From: a virus
Length of the DNA stretch: 64,000 nt
Reading direction: 5' to 3' (one strand)
Virus record (IMG/VR): IMGVR_UViG_3300046170_000478
Location: 30,028 to 94,027 of that record
Shown here piece after piece: positions 35,642-43,229 of this stretch. The notes under the pieces were generated by a model, which saw only the letters and a program-made list of their open reading frames with translations, was not told the DNA's origin and made no database searches. Numbering within the stretch: position 1 is the stretch's first letter; each line of letters begins with the position of its first letter. A program made the position numbers and the translations under genes.

Positions 35642-36218
35642 TATCTATTCTTTGGCTTAATTCTAATATCGCTTTGTCATGTATATTTATACATCCCTGT
35701 GCAGAAAGATTTAATATACTAGCAATTTCCTTCCAAGGTTTTAACTTGCCTCTCTTTCCACAAAAATACCTCTCGTGGAAGATTATTTTCAAGCGACCAT
35801 CTTGGTGTTTTTCTATAAGATTAATAATTCTAGAGAAAGAATCACTCATATCACAAGACTGATCGGGAGTGTATCCTTTATCTTTTTGACAAAATTGTAT
35901 TTCATCAAAATTTGAAGTGAACCGATTGTTTTTGTTTTTCGTTTTCTGGGTCAGGCACATATATTTGGTCTTATTTGCCAAATGAGTTGAAAACTTAGCC
36001 CTAGTTTCATCATACTCTAGGGCTGCTTTGTAAATTACGTAGTCTTTTTCCCCCATTATATCGTATACTTGATTTTTGGTAAGACAATTTGACCCAAATT
36101 TTTTAAGCATATCAACGTAAATGCCTGAATGCCTAGAAATTAGCTCATTCAGGGCTACTTCATTATTATCCTCTCTAATTAGTGCGGTTAAATCAGAATC
36201 TGTAAGATTATTGATCAC
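35622..36218 (-). CDS. Phage sigma-70-like factor
   Basis: A 198-residue protein starting with GTG. Region 2 is seen at about 20-85: L-N-E-L-I-S-R-H, then Y-D-E-T-R-A-K-F-S-T-H-L-A-N-K-T-K-Y, which parallels the sigma-70 2.1-2.4 core (Y-D-x-x-R-x-K-F-S-T). A C-terminal helix-turn-helix (W-K-E-I-A-S-I-L-N-L-S-A-Q-G-C-I-N) near 160-185 is region 4. The linker is short, as in ECF or phage sigma factors. It is a strong candidate for recognising the GTGTAA-type promoters in this window. It is transcribed away from the nrd genes. Confidence 0.75.
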   Translation of the reverse strand: MINNLTDSDLTALIREDNNEVALNELISRHSGIYVDMLKKFGSNCLTKNQVYDIMGEKDYVIYKAALEYDETRAKFSTHLANKTKYMCLTQKTKNKNNRFTSNFDEIQFCQKDKGYTPDQSCDMSDSFSRIINLIEKHQDGRLKIIFHERYFCGKRGKLKPWKEIASILNLSAQGCINIHDKAILELSQRIDNEKIKF

Positions 36219-36279
36219 TTTTTTCTTACTATAAGTAAAAATTAAAAAAAATCAAGTAAAATCTTATAAAATTTTATTC

Positions 36280-36307
36280 TTGACAGGCTGGAATCTTAGC
36301 TTAATAT
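36280..36307 (+). promoter_or_regulatory. Sigma-70-type promoter upstream of nrd genes
   Basis: TTGACA (36280-36285), a 16-bp spacer and TAATAT (36302-36307) form a near-consensus housekeeping promoter on the plus strand. It lies upstream of the inverted repeat and hairpins, so RNA from it would carry a structured leader of about 155 nt before nrdB. Confidence 0.6.
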
Positions 36308-36333
36308 AAGAAATATATCGTATTGGAAACGCT

Positions 36334-36379
36334 CGTATGGGATACGTATTTAAATAATATTCCATACGATACCCATACG
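36334..36379. repeat. Inverted repeat with CCATACG elements (operator or origin candidate)
   Basis: CGTATGGGATACGTAT (36334-36349) faces ATACGATACCCATACG (36364-36379) across a 14-nt A/T spacer, matching at 14 of 16 positions. Each arm contains CGTATGG/CCATACG, with an extra direct copy at 36362-36368 and a relaxed CGTATTGG at 36319-36326. It sits in the largest gap of the window between divergent operons. An operator is the simplest reading; an origin or initiator-binding site is the alternative. Confidence 0.6.
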
Positions 36380-36392
36380 TTTATATTAATTT

Positions 36393-36423
36393 AAATGAGC
36401 TTCGCTCTTTTTAATAAAAAGAG
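36393..36423 (+). other. Two mutually exclusive hairpins in the nrd leader
   Basis: GAGC-TTC-GCTC (36397-36407) followed by five T is a small terminator-like hairpin. The same CTC plus T-run also pairs perfectly with AAAAAGAG (36405-36412 with 36416-36423). Only one can form at a time, an attenuator-like layout, just before the second promoter. Regulation is inferred. Confidence 0.5.
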
Positions 36424-36425
36424 GG

Positions 36426-36460
36426 TTGACTCAGTTCTGACAAAGGCATATTCTGTGTAA
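36426..36460 (+). promoter_or_regulatory. Promoter plus GTGTAA dyad at nrdB start
   Basis: TTGACT (36426-36431), 17 bp, TATTCT (36449-36454), then GTGTAA (36455-36460), which opens a TGTAAAATTACA palindrome (36456-36467). GTGTAA ends 9 nt before ATG 36470. Either hexamer set predicts an RNA start within about 10 nt of the ATG. Confidence 0.6.
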
Positions 36461-36469
36461 AATTACAAG

Positions 36470-37441
36470 ATGATCTTTGACGAACAAATTTCCAGAAAGC
36501 CTGACCATTATTCATGGGCAGGAGAATTTATCGAGGCAATGCACAACGGATTCTGGACGGACAAAGAGTTCAGTTTCGCTTCTGATATTCAAGATTTCAA
36601 CGTGGTGCTCGATGATCAAGAAAAAGAGATTATCGTTAGGACTCTTTCGGCAATTGGTCAGATTGAGGTCGCTGTTAAAAAATTCTGGAGTAAATTAGGA
36701 GATAATTTACCTCATCCGTCTCTTAGTGATTTGGGCTTTGTTATGGCCAATGTTGAAGTTATTCACAACAATGCTTATGAGAGACTCCTTGAGGTGCTAG
36801 GACTAGAAGAGGTTTTTGAAGAAAATCTTAAACTAGATTTCATACAGGGTCGAGTAAACTATTTGCGGAAATATACACACAAGTTTTACAAAAATAGCAA
36901 GAAGCAGTATGTTTATGCTTTAATCCTATTTACTCTTTTTGTAGAGAATGTGTCGTTGTTTTCTCAATTTTACGTAATAAACTGGTTTGCTCGTAATAAA
37001 AATGTCCTAAAAGATACTGACCAGCAAGTGAAGTATACAAGGAACGAAGAGAATATTCACGCTCTCGTAGGCATGAAGCTGATTAATACTATTCGGGAAG
37101 AACACCCAGAATTTTTTGATGAAGAACTTGAGGAAAAAATAGCTCAAGAAGCAGTATGTGCTTTTGAAGCTGAGAGTAAGATTGTTGATTGGATGATCAA
37201 CGGAATTCGTCAAAAAGGCTTGAACGCTATTGTATTGAAAGAGTTCATTAAAAATAGAATTAATGAGTCCATGCAACAAATTGGTTTCAAACAACCTTTT
37301 GAAGTTGACAAAAATCTGCTAAAAGATACAATCTGGTTTGAAGAGGAGTTACTTGGAAATAATGCCACGGACTTTTTTTATTCCAGACCTGTAGAATATT
37401 CAAAAAATTCTCAGACTTATAATGCAGACGACCTATTCTAA
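36470..37441 (+). CDS. nrdB: Ribonucleotide reductase class I beta subunit
   Basis: A 323-residue radical-generating subunit. All expected di-iron ligands are visible: E66 (in place of the usual Asp or Glu), E96, H99, E159, E194 and H197. The radical Tyr is Y103 in the E-V-I-H-N-N-A-Y motif (spacing as in E. coli R2). The C-terminal tail is short, ending in N-A-D-D-L-F, as used to dock on the alpha subunit. It makes deoxynucleotides for phage DNA with the alpha subunit encoded next. The start follows a strong promoter-like dyad. Confidence 0.95.
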   Translation: MIFDEQISRKPDHYSWAGEFIEAMHNGFWTDKEFSFASDIQDFNVVLDDQEKEIIVRTLSAIGQIEVAVKKFWSKLGDNLPHPSLSDLGFVMANVEVIHNNAYERLLEVLGLEEVFEENLKLDFIQGRVNYLRKYTHKFYKNSKKQYVYALILFTLFVENVSLFSQFYVINWFARNKNVLKDTDQQVKYTRNEENIHALVGMKLINTIREEHPEFFDEELEEKIAQEAVCAFEAESKIVDWMINGIRQKGLNAIVLKEFIKNRINESMQQIGFKQPFEVDKNLLKDTIWFEEELLGNNATDFFYSRPVEYSKNSQTYNADDLF

Positions 37442-39085
37442 ATGACTGAATACTATTGGCTAAATGAAGATTCAAGGATTTTCCTTGAAAGGGGCTATTT
37501 AAAAGGAGAAACTCCAGAAGAAAGGATTGAAGATATAGCTAATACCGCCCAAGGATATTTGGGTATTGAGGGATTTTCTGATAAATTCATTTCTTATATG
37601 AAGAAAGGGTTTTATTCTCTCGCTTCTCCTGTTTGGTCTAATTTCGGGAGGAAGAGGGGTCTCCCTATTTCTTGTAATGGGGTATATGTTCCTGACAGAA
37701 TGGATGGAATTTTGTCAAAGCAAAGTGAGGTTGGAATGCAAACCAAACACGGTTCTGGGACTTCAGCTTATTTTGGAGAACTCCGTGGTAGGGGAGCTAA
37801 AATAAATTCAGGTGGGGAATCTTCTGGGGCAGTTCATTTTATGGAACTTTTTGATAAGGTGGCAGCTGTAGTTTCTCAAGGTAATGTCCGTAGGGGTTCT
37901 TTCGCTGCTTATTTACCTATTGATCATCCTGATATCAAAGAATTTTTGCGTATAAGGAGTGAGGGTAATGCAATCCAAGAGATGTCTTTTGGGATTACTG
38001 TCGGAGATGATTGGATGAAATCTATGATTGATGGAGATTCAGATAAGCGTCAGATCTGGGCTTCAGTGATTAAGAAAAGGTTTGAAACGGGATATCCATA
38101 TTTATTTTTCAAAGATACTGCTAATAATCAAGCCCCAGACTGTTACAAGGATCATGCGATGGAGATATTCGCTTCTAATCTTTGTAATGAGATAAGCCTT
38201 CCTTCAAAAGAAGATGAATCTTTTGTTTGTTGCTTATCTTCCCTTAATCTAGTCCAATGGGATGAAATTATTAAAACTGATGCCATTGAGATTTTGACTA
38301 TGTTTCTCGATGCGGTAATGGAAGAGTATATTATTAAAACTAAAGATATTCCATTTATGGAATCTTCCCATAATTTCGCTAAACGGCACAGGGCTTTAGG
38401 CATGGGAGTCCTTGGTTGGCACTCTTACCTACAGAGCAAGAGTATTAGTTTTGAAAGCATGGAGGCTAAGCTGGCTAATAGCTCTATATTCAAAAAGATT
38501 AGAGAATCTAGTGATAAAGCAACAGGGGATCTTTTTAACATTTTAGGCGGTCCTTTGTATGCTAAAGATTACGGTCGCAGAAATACAACTACTCTAGCTA
38601 TAGCTCCGACAACCAGTAGTTCTTTTATTTTGGGTCAAGTGTCTCCTTCTATTGAACCCTTGAATTCAAATTACTTTGTTAAGAATTTGGCTAAGGGCAA
38701 ATTTACTTACAAGAACCCTTACTTAAAAAATGTATTACGAGAGTATGGGAAAGATAATGACGAAGTCTGGTTGAGTATCCTTAAAACAGGAGGATCTGTT
38801 CAAAATTTGAATTTTATGTCTGATGATGATAAGGATATATTTAAGACATTTGAAGAGATTTCTCAGAAAGAAGTCGTTATTCAAGCTTCCCAGAGGCAGA
38901 AATATTTAGATCAAGGCCAATCTTTGAATTTGATGATACCCCCAAACACTCCTGCTAGAGAAGTTAATCAACTTATGATTTATGCTTGGCAAAATGGAGT
39001 GAAAGGCTTGTACTACCAAAGGAGTGCTAATCCGAGTCAAGAACTTTCAAGGTCTTTGATGGAATGTAAATCTTGCGAGGGTTAA
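37442..39085 (+). CDS. nrdA: Ribonucleotide reductase class I alpha subunit
   Basis: A 547-residue catalytic subunit beginning right after nrdB. Active-site elements are present: L-P-I-S-C-N near residue 75, N-L-C-N-E-I-S near 246, a C-C-L-S-S redox Cys near 263, Y-Y-Q-R-S near 524 (radical-transfer Tyr pair) and the C-terminal C-K-S-C redox pair. It is about 200 residues shorter than E. coli NrdA and starts at the ten-stranded barrel, so the N-terminal ATP-cone that shuts the enzyme off with dATP is absent; overall-activity inhibition by dATP should be lost. Confidence 0.95.
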   Translation: MTEYYWLNEDSRIFLERGYLKGETPEERIEDIANTAQGYLGIEGFSDKFISYMKKGFYSLASPVWSNFGRKRGLPISCNGVYVPDRMDGILSKQSEVGMQTKHGSGTSAYFGELRGRGAKINSGGESSGAVHFMELFDKVAAVVSQGNVRRGSFAAYLPIDHPDIKEFLRIRSEGNAIQEMSFGITVGDDWMKSMIDGDSDKRQIWASVIKKRFETGYPYLFFKDTANNQAPDCYKDHAMEIFASNLCNEISLPSKEDESFVCCLSSLNLVQWDEIIKTDAIEILTMFLDAVMEEYIIKTKDIPFMESSHNFAKRHRALGMGVLGWHSYLQSKSISFESMEAKLANSSIFKKIRESSDKATGDLFNILGGPLYAKDYGRRNTTTLAIAPTTSSSFILGQVSPSIEPLNSNYFVKNLAKGKFTYKNPYLKNVLREYGKDNDEVWLSILKTGGSVQNLNFMSDDDKDIFKTFEEISQKEVVIQASQRQKYLDQGQSLNLMIPPNTPAREVNQLMIYAWQNGVKGLYYQRSANPSQELSRSLMECKSCEG

Positions 39086-39105
39086 ATTCCATTATATTTT
39101 TTTTA

Positions 39106-39111
39106 GTGTAG
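39106..39111 (+). promoter_or_regulatory. GTGTAG motif before a small ORF
   Basis: GTGTAG follows an eight-T tract after nrdA and ends 12 nt before ATG 39124. An ATAGT/ACTAT repeat overlaps it. The GGAAT...ATTCC pair around the nrdA stop plus the T-run might be a weak terminator. Confidence 0.4.
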
Positions 39112-39123
39112 ATAGTCATTACT

Positions 39124-39240
39124 ATGACTATTGCAGAACCTACAATTGAGAAGGAAGACATTGAAAATGTTGAATTAGAATATGATGAGACTTTAGCTTA
39201 CATCTTGGGCAAAATAAGCGAACATATTGCCGAAGATTAG
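39124..39240 (+). CDS. Small acidic protein
   Basis: A 38-residue ORF, M-T-I-A-E-P-T-I-E-K-E-D to A-E-D, strongly acidic with one amphipathic helix. It has its own GTGTAG motif upstream and hairpins downstream, which argues that it is really expressed. No homology is recognised. It could be a small inhibitor or regulator; this is speculation. Confidence 0.5.
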   Translation: MTIAEPTIEKEDIENVELEYDETLAYILGKISEHIAED

Positions 39241-39277
39241 TTGATTTTAGATAATTTCCTCAATACAATAAGGGAGG

Positions 39278-39297
39278 TCAAGGATTCTCCTCCTTGA
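39278..39297 (+). other. Hairpin after the small ORF
   Basis: TCAAGGA (39278-39284) pairs with TCCTTGA (39291-39297) around TTCTCC. There is no T-run, so it is not a typical terminator; it may protect the mRNA end or be a processing site. Confidence 0.4.
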
Positions 39298-39308
39298 GGT
39301 CATAGTAG

Positions 39309-39341
39309 CCTCTGGGTCTTTGTTTCCATAAGGCCCAGAGG
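39309..39341 (+). other. Stable hairpin abutting a start codon
   Basis: A 10-bp stem (39309-39318 with 39332-39341, one wobble) ends three bases before ATG 39345. It may terminate upstream RNA, or hide or expose the start of the glycosyltransferase operon. The loop is 13 nt (39319-39331). Confidence 0.55.
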
Positions 39342-39344
39342 TTT

Positions 39345-40079
39345 ATGAAAAAATTACCCTTAAATTTGATTTTGTTTAGCACTACTATGGGTCATGGTGG
39401 TCGGCATACTTACAGCGATGTTATTGAAGATCTGTTTGAAAAAGTAGATCCTAATCTTTTCTCAAACAAGGTTTTACATTTAAAAACTAGAGACGAAGAG
39501 GAATCAGTAGCAGATAAAATAAAATCTTTCTGCTGTGTGTATGGTATAAGAGTCATCGAGACTAAAGAGTCGATTGTGCATCACAGTGAAAATCATTTGT
39601 CTCACTCTGCGGGTTACTTCAAAGACATTTATAAAGCGTATTCTGACAAAGAAATAAGGAAACAAAAATATTCTTTGTGGCTAGAAGATGATTGGTTAAT
39701 AAATTCAAAAATTTGTATAAATAAAGTTATTGAAGAATGTCTAGAATTTCTGGATAATAATCCAGACCAAATTTGTATTAGATTTAATGGGAGTGAAGAA
39801 TATGGCGCTCCAGATGGAGATTACAATAATGAGACTGGCAATATTTTAACTCAATCCATAAATTATACTCAATATGGGCCAACTTTTACTTTTCAACCTA
39901 ATATTAATAGGACTAATGAGATATTTATTGCGTGGAAGGCGGCTCAACAATACTTAGATAAACTTGGATCTTATCATTGTGAGCTAATGTCAGGAGATCT
40001 GTTGAAGCCTATGAGCAACAGTAATACTCCATTTTCATTCTTTAACCCTGAAAAACTTTACTCAGAACATATAGGATGA
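39345..40079 (+). CDS. Glycosyltransferase-like protein (GT-A type) 1
   Basis: A 244-residue protein. The pattern of strand, helix, then L-W-L-E-D-D-W near residue 119 fits a GT-A enzyme, with E-D-D as a candidate metal-binding DxD. The C-terminal half has Q-P-N-I-N-R-T and acidic helix elements typical of small phage glycosyltransferases. It is the first gene of a six-gene glycan operon and overlaps the next by ATGA. The donor and acceptor sugars cannot be read from sequence. Confidence 0.55.
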   Translation: MKKLPLNLILFSTTMGHGGRHTYSDVIEDLFEKVDPNLFSNKVLHLKTRDEEESVADKIKSFCCVYGIRVIETKESIVHHSENHLSHSAGYFKDIYKAYSDKEIRKQKYSLWLEDDWLINSKICINKVIEECLEFLDNNPDQICIRFNGSEEYGAPDGDYNNETGNILTQSINYTQYGPTFTFQPNINRTNEIFIAWKAAQQYLDKLGSYHCELMSGDLLKPMSNSNTPFSFFNPEKLYSEHIG

Positions 40080-40918
40080 ATAAACTTTGGTTGATAGGTA
40101 TAACCACGGAAGGTCATAAACAAGATCTTCAAGAACTAATAGAACCAATCAAAAATCATTTTGATGGGCTTATCTGGACTTTTCATTACCCTAAGGATGA
40201 TGGAGCTGATTATTTAGAAAGCGTAAAAGGTCAGGGCGAAATAATTTATACCAAATGGTGTAATAGGTTGGACTTCAGCAGGAATCATTCATTATTTCAG
40301 AGTCGTATGGAAGTTGGCGATTGGTTCCTTACAATAGATACCTTAGAAAGACTTTCTCCAGATTTTACAGGAAGATTGAAAAGTATTTGTTCTCATTTGG
40401 ATTACTCGGGAGTTGATGGAGCTTATCTATATAATAAAAGACTTTTATTTAAACTTAATGAGCAAACAGCATTTGTAAACAATCCTCACGAAGGAATAGC
40501 GGGAGTGACAAAGACTATAGAGCTTTCCAAGCAATCTTTTTGGGAGGAAAGATATCAAAAAAACGTAAGAGCAGATAAAAGACAAGATCCATTATATTTC
40601 ATTAATCATAATTTTAAATATTATTTTTTCCCCAATACAAATCATTTATTGTTAGGTTTTGAGAATGATAAGGATCTAGTAAATAAAAGATACCAAAATA
40701 GATCCAAGCTTATTTCTCTGATTAAGAAGGAGGGCTTAAATCCTTTTTGCTTAGATTCTGTTGAACTATGTTTTAGGTATAGATTAAATAAAGAAATTAA
40801 AGAGTGTATTAGCTTTGATAAATTTTTAAACGATTGGTATAGATATAAAATCCTAGAACAGAAAGAGGGTTTTGTAGACAAGCACGATTTCTCAGTATTT
40901 GAACCCCTTTTTATATGA
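40076..40918 (+). CDS. Glycosyltransferase-like protein 2
   Basis: A 280-residue protein in the glycan operon. N-terminal strands (L-W-L-I-G-I-T-T-E-G-H) are followed by R-L-D-F-S-R-N near 65 and W-F-L-T-I-D-T-L-E near 84-92, in the place of the GT2 nucleotide/metal-binding region but without a clean DxD. The C-terminus is basic and helical. It may be a GT2 relative with an altered metal site. It overlaps both neighbours by ATGA. Confidence 0.5.
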   Translation: MNKLWLIGITTEGHKQDLQELIEPIKNHFDGLIWTFHYPKDDGADYLESVKGQGEIIYTKWCNRLDFSRNHSLFQSRMEVGDWFLTIDTLERLSPDFTGRLKSICSHLDYSGVDGAYLYNKRLLFKLNEQTAFVNNPHEGIAGVTKTIELSKQSFWEERYQKNVRADKRQDPLYFINHNFKYYFFPNTNHLLLGFENDKDLVNKRYQNRSKLISLIKKEGLNPFCLDSVELCFRYRLNKEIKECISFDKFLNDWYRYKILEQKEGFVDKHDFSVFEPLFI

Positions 40919-41694
40919 TTTCTTTATATACTACTTTATTTAACATTTCTAGACTAAATATTGATTTTGACGATGTATTTTCTAATTGGCTCTACTATTG
41001 TGATGAAATTATTATTTCAACATTTAAAAAAGATGTCGGGGAGATTGAGCAAGAAATATCAAAAAGTAAATTTTATGATCCTCATAAAATAAAGATTATA
41101 TCAAAAGAATTAGATATAGAGGGGGATGTTTTCTGGGAGGGGAAATTAAAAAACGAAGGATTACAATTTTGTAAAAATAAAGTCGTCATTCAGTGTGATA
41201 TGGACGAGAGGATATCTGGCGAACCTATTCTTTTCCATTATTTATGTAATCACATTTTATCTCACGGTTCCCCTTGTAGCATTATGCTTCCTACCATTGA
41301 TCTTTACGAAGATTTAGATCATTATGTGAATGTTGGATACAAATGGTATTTGCATAGAAAAAAGGGAACTTATAGAGGTTCTGTTAAGTGGGCTAGAAAA
41401 GACAATGGAGATCTAGATCCTGAAAAAAGTGATACCTGCGAACTGATCGATAAAGATGCTAATTTAATATCCTGTATTGGCAAAGTTGATTTAGAAGATA
41501 ATGGTCCTAAAATTATCCATTTAGGTTACTTAGATTTGGAAGAAAGAAATAACGTTAATAAATTTTGGGGTAAAATCTGGAATCATAGATCTGAAGGAGA
41601 ATTTGACCCTAGTTTTCTTCCAGAGGAAGTTCAATCAGGAGACTCAAGAAAACAAAAACATAATTTAACTAAACCTTTATGGCCCAACTTATGA
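40915..41694 (+). CDS. GT2-like glycosyltransferase 3
   Basis: A 259-residue protein. It shows N-terminal strand-helix units and V-V-I-Q-C-D-M-D-E-R near residue 88-97, a clear D-x-D of GT-A enzymes. A conserved G-Y-K-W-Y-L-H-R segment near 142 suggests the acceptor side. It is more clearly a glycosyltransferase than the two upstream genes. The stop overlaps the next start (ATGA at 41691). Confidence 0.65.
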   Translation: MISLYTTLFNISRLNIDFDDVFSNWLYYCDEIIISTFKKDVGEIEQEISKSKFYDPHKIKIISKELDIEGDVFWEGKLKNEGLQFCKNKVVIQCDMDERISGEPILFHYLCNHILSHGSPCSIMLPTIDLYEDLDHYVNVGYKWYLHRKKGTYRGSVKWARKDNGDLDPEKSDTCELIDKDANLISCIGKVDLEDNGPKIIHLGYLDLEERNNVNKFWGKIWNHRSEGEFDPSFLPEEVQSGDSRKQKHNLTKPLWPNL

Positions 41695-42449
41695 AGAAAT
41701 ATGGTATAATCTATTGCGGCTTTAACACAGAGGACTACATCCTAAGATCTATTGAACCGTTTTTAAGTAGGGAAAATTATTTTGTTTCCGCAGTGTCTGT
41801 CCCTTTTAAAGAGTATAAAGATATAGATGAACTTGAGGATAATAGTACTAATATATTAAGAGATTTGGTTATCCAAGGACGATTGAAAAGTTTAGTTGAT
41901 AAGCCTAAATATATCTTAGAGTCAGAGGCTAGGAATTTAGCCTTGGAAAAATTAAAAAAGCATGATTTAGATTACATTTGGTTGGTTGACTCAGACGAGT
42001 TTTACACCGAAAAAGATATTCAAAAAATTGAAGATTATGTCGAGTCAAGTGATAAAAATTTATTTAAAATATCGTTTAAAAATCACGTTTTTGATATAGA
42101 TCATTATTTAGAAGAACCCTTTTGTCCTCCAAGAATTTTTAAAACAAGAATTAATGATATGCTTGATTTAGAGGGGTTCTATTGGGACAATGATATTTCT
42201 TATTCTTGCTTCGGGAATCTAGTAAGATACAATGATATTGAACAATTAACGATTATACCTGAAGAGGTAGCTCTTATTAGTCACTTTACATGGCTTAATG
42301 ATAAAATAGGAAAGCGGAAAGTAGAATATCAACACAGGCATTTTGGTCATTGCGGGTATAAGTGGGATAAAGAGTCTAATACTATTGAATTTGATGAAGA
42401 ATTCCACAAAATTCACAACATACCTATTCCAAAAGTTAAAAAAATATGA
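41691..42449 (+). CDS. GT2-like glycosyltransferase 4
   Basis: A 252-residue protein. I place the start at ATG 41691 because it forms the ATGA overlap used throughout this operon; an upstream in-frame ATG at 41679 would add four residues. It has W-L-V-D-S-D-E-F near 100-108, the GT-A D-x-D site, and R-N-L-A-L-E-K-L before it. H-F-T-W and H-R-H-F-G-H near the C-terminus are likely active-site His. It likely acts in the same pathway as the neighbouring enzymes. Confidence 0.68.
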   Translation: MKKYGIIYCGFNTEDYILRSIEPFLSRENYFVSAVSVPFKEYKDIDELEDNSTNILRDLVIQGRLKSLVDKPKYILESEARNLALEKLKKHDLDYIWLVDSDEFYTEKDIQKIEDYVESSDKNLFKISFKNHVFDIDHYLEEPFCPPRIFKTRINDMLDLEGFYWDNDISYSCFGNLVRYNDIEQLTIIPEEVALISHFTWLNDKIGKRKVEYQHRHFGHCGYKWDKESNTIEFDEEFHKIHNIPIPKVKKI

Positions 42450-43228
42450 AAGCAGTATCTCCAGAATGTAGATTAATAATCGACACTCAAAATATGAATA
42501 AGTATAACTTTTTAAAAAAGTTGATTTATCCTCATAGACTTCTTAATTTAAATAAACATAGATATGGAGGTAGTGAAGATGGCAGTTATGTTTTCGTAAA
42601 AGAAGTGTTTGAAAGTTCTAAAAACGTATACTCTTATGGAATCGGTTCAGACGTTTCTTTTGATAAGTGTTGTGCTGAAATGGGTAAAAAGGTATTTATG
42701 TATGATGCCTCGATAGAAGAACTTCCAGAGTTTCATAGTAAGTTTAATTTTAAAAAACAATTCTTATTATCTGGATTAATCAAAGATCATATACTTGAAA
42801 ACGGTCATGGAGAAGGAGATACAGATATGATTTTGAAAATGGATATTGAAGGGCATGAATATGATGTAATTAATAAAGATATTGATTTAATCAAAAAACA
42901 TTTTAATCAAATTTCTATAGAAATTCATGGATTGATAGAAGAAATTCCAGAAGGATGGGTAATAGATGATTTATTAAAAAAAATAAAGCCAGACAAGACT
43001 TTAAAAGAAACTTTTTTCAAGAATCTGTCAAAATACTATAATATTGTTCATATTCATGGCAATAATCACTCTTATAGATTTTTTGATTTTCCAGACTCAT
43101 TGGAAATAAGTTTTTTAAGGAAGGACTTCGCGACATTGGGGAAAGACAACATTTCATTTCCTGTTGACGGATTAGATTTTCCCAATTATGATATGGTGGA
43201 AGATTTTAAATTAGATTGGTGGATTTGA
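42446..43228 (+). CDS. FkbM-family SAM-dependent methyltransferase
   Basis: A 260-residue protein. It has the FkbM/Methyltransf_21 layout: an early D-G-S-Y-V region, a Rossmann strand Y-S-Y-G-I-G-S-D-V, an acidic strand (V-F-M-Y-D-A-S) for SAM, and the diagnostic M-D-I-E-G-H-E-Y block near residue 130-140. Such enzymes often O-methylate sugars. Placed among glycosyltransferases and before gmd, it probably methylates a glycan or sugar. It overlaps the previous gene by ATGA. Confidence 0.75.
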   Translation: MKAVSPECRLIIDTQNMNKYNFLKKLIYPHRLLNLNKHRYGGSEDGSYVFVKEVFESSKNVYSYGIGSDVSFDKCCAEMGKKVFMYDASIEELPEFHSKFNFKKQFLLSGLIKDHILENGHGEGDTDMILKMDIEGHEYDVINKDIDLIKKHFNQISIEIHGLIEEIPEGWVIDDLLKKIKPDKTLKETFFKNLSKYYNIVHIHGNNHSYRFFDFPDSLEISFLRKDFATLGKDNISFPVDGLDFPNYDMVEDFKLDWWI

Positions 43229-43229
43229 A

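Noticed and set aside
36219-36469. An RNA gene or riboswitch in the largest gap
   Set aside because: The repeats and hairpins look like operator and attenuator elements; no tRNA cloverleaf or known riboswitch core is recognisable.
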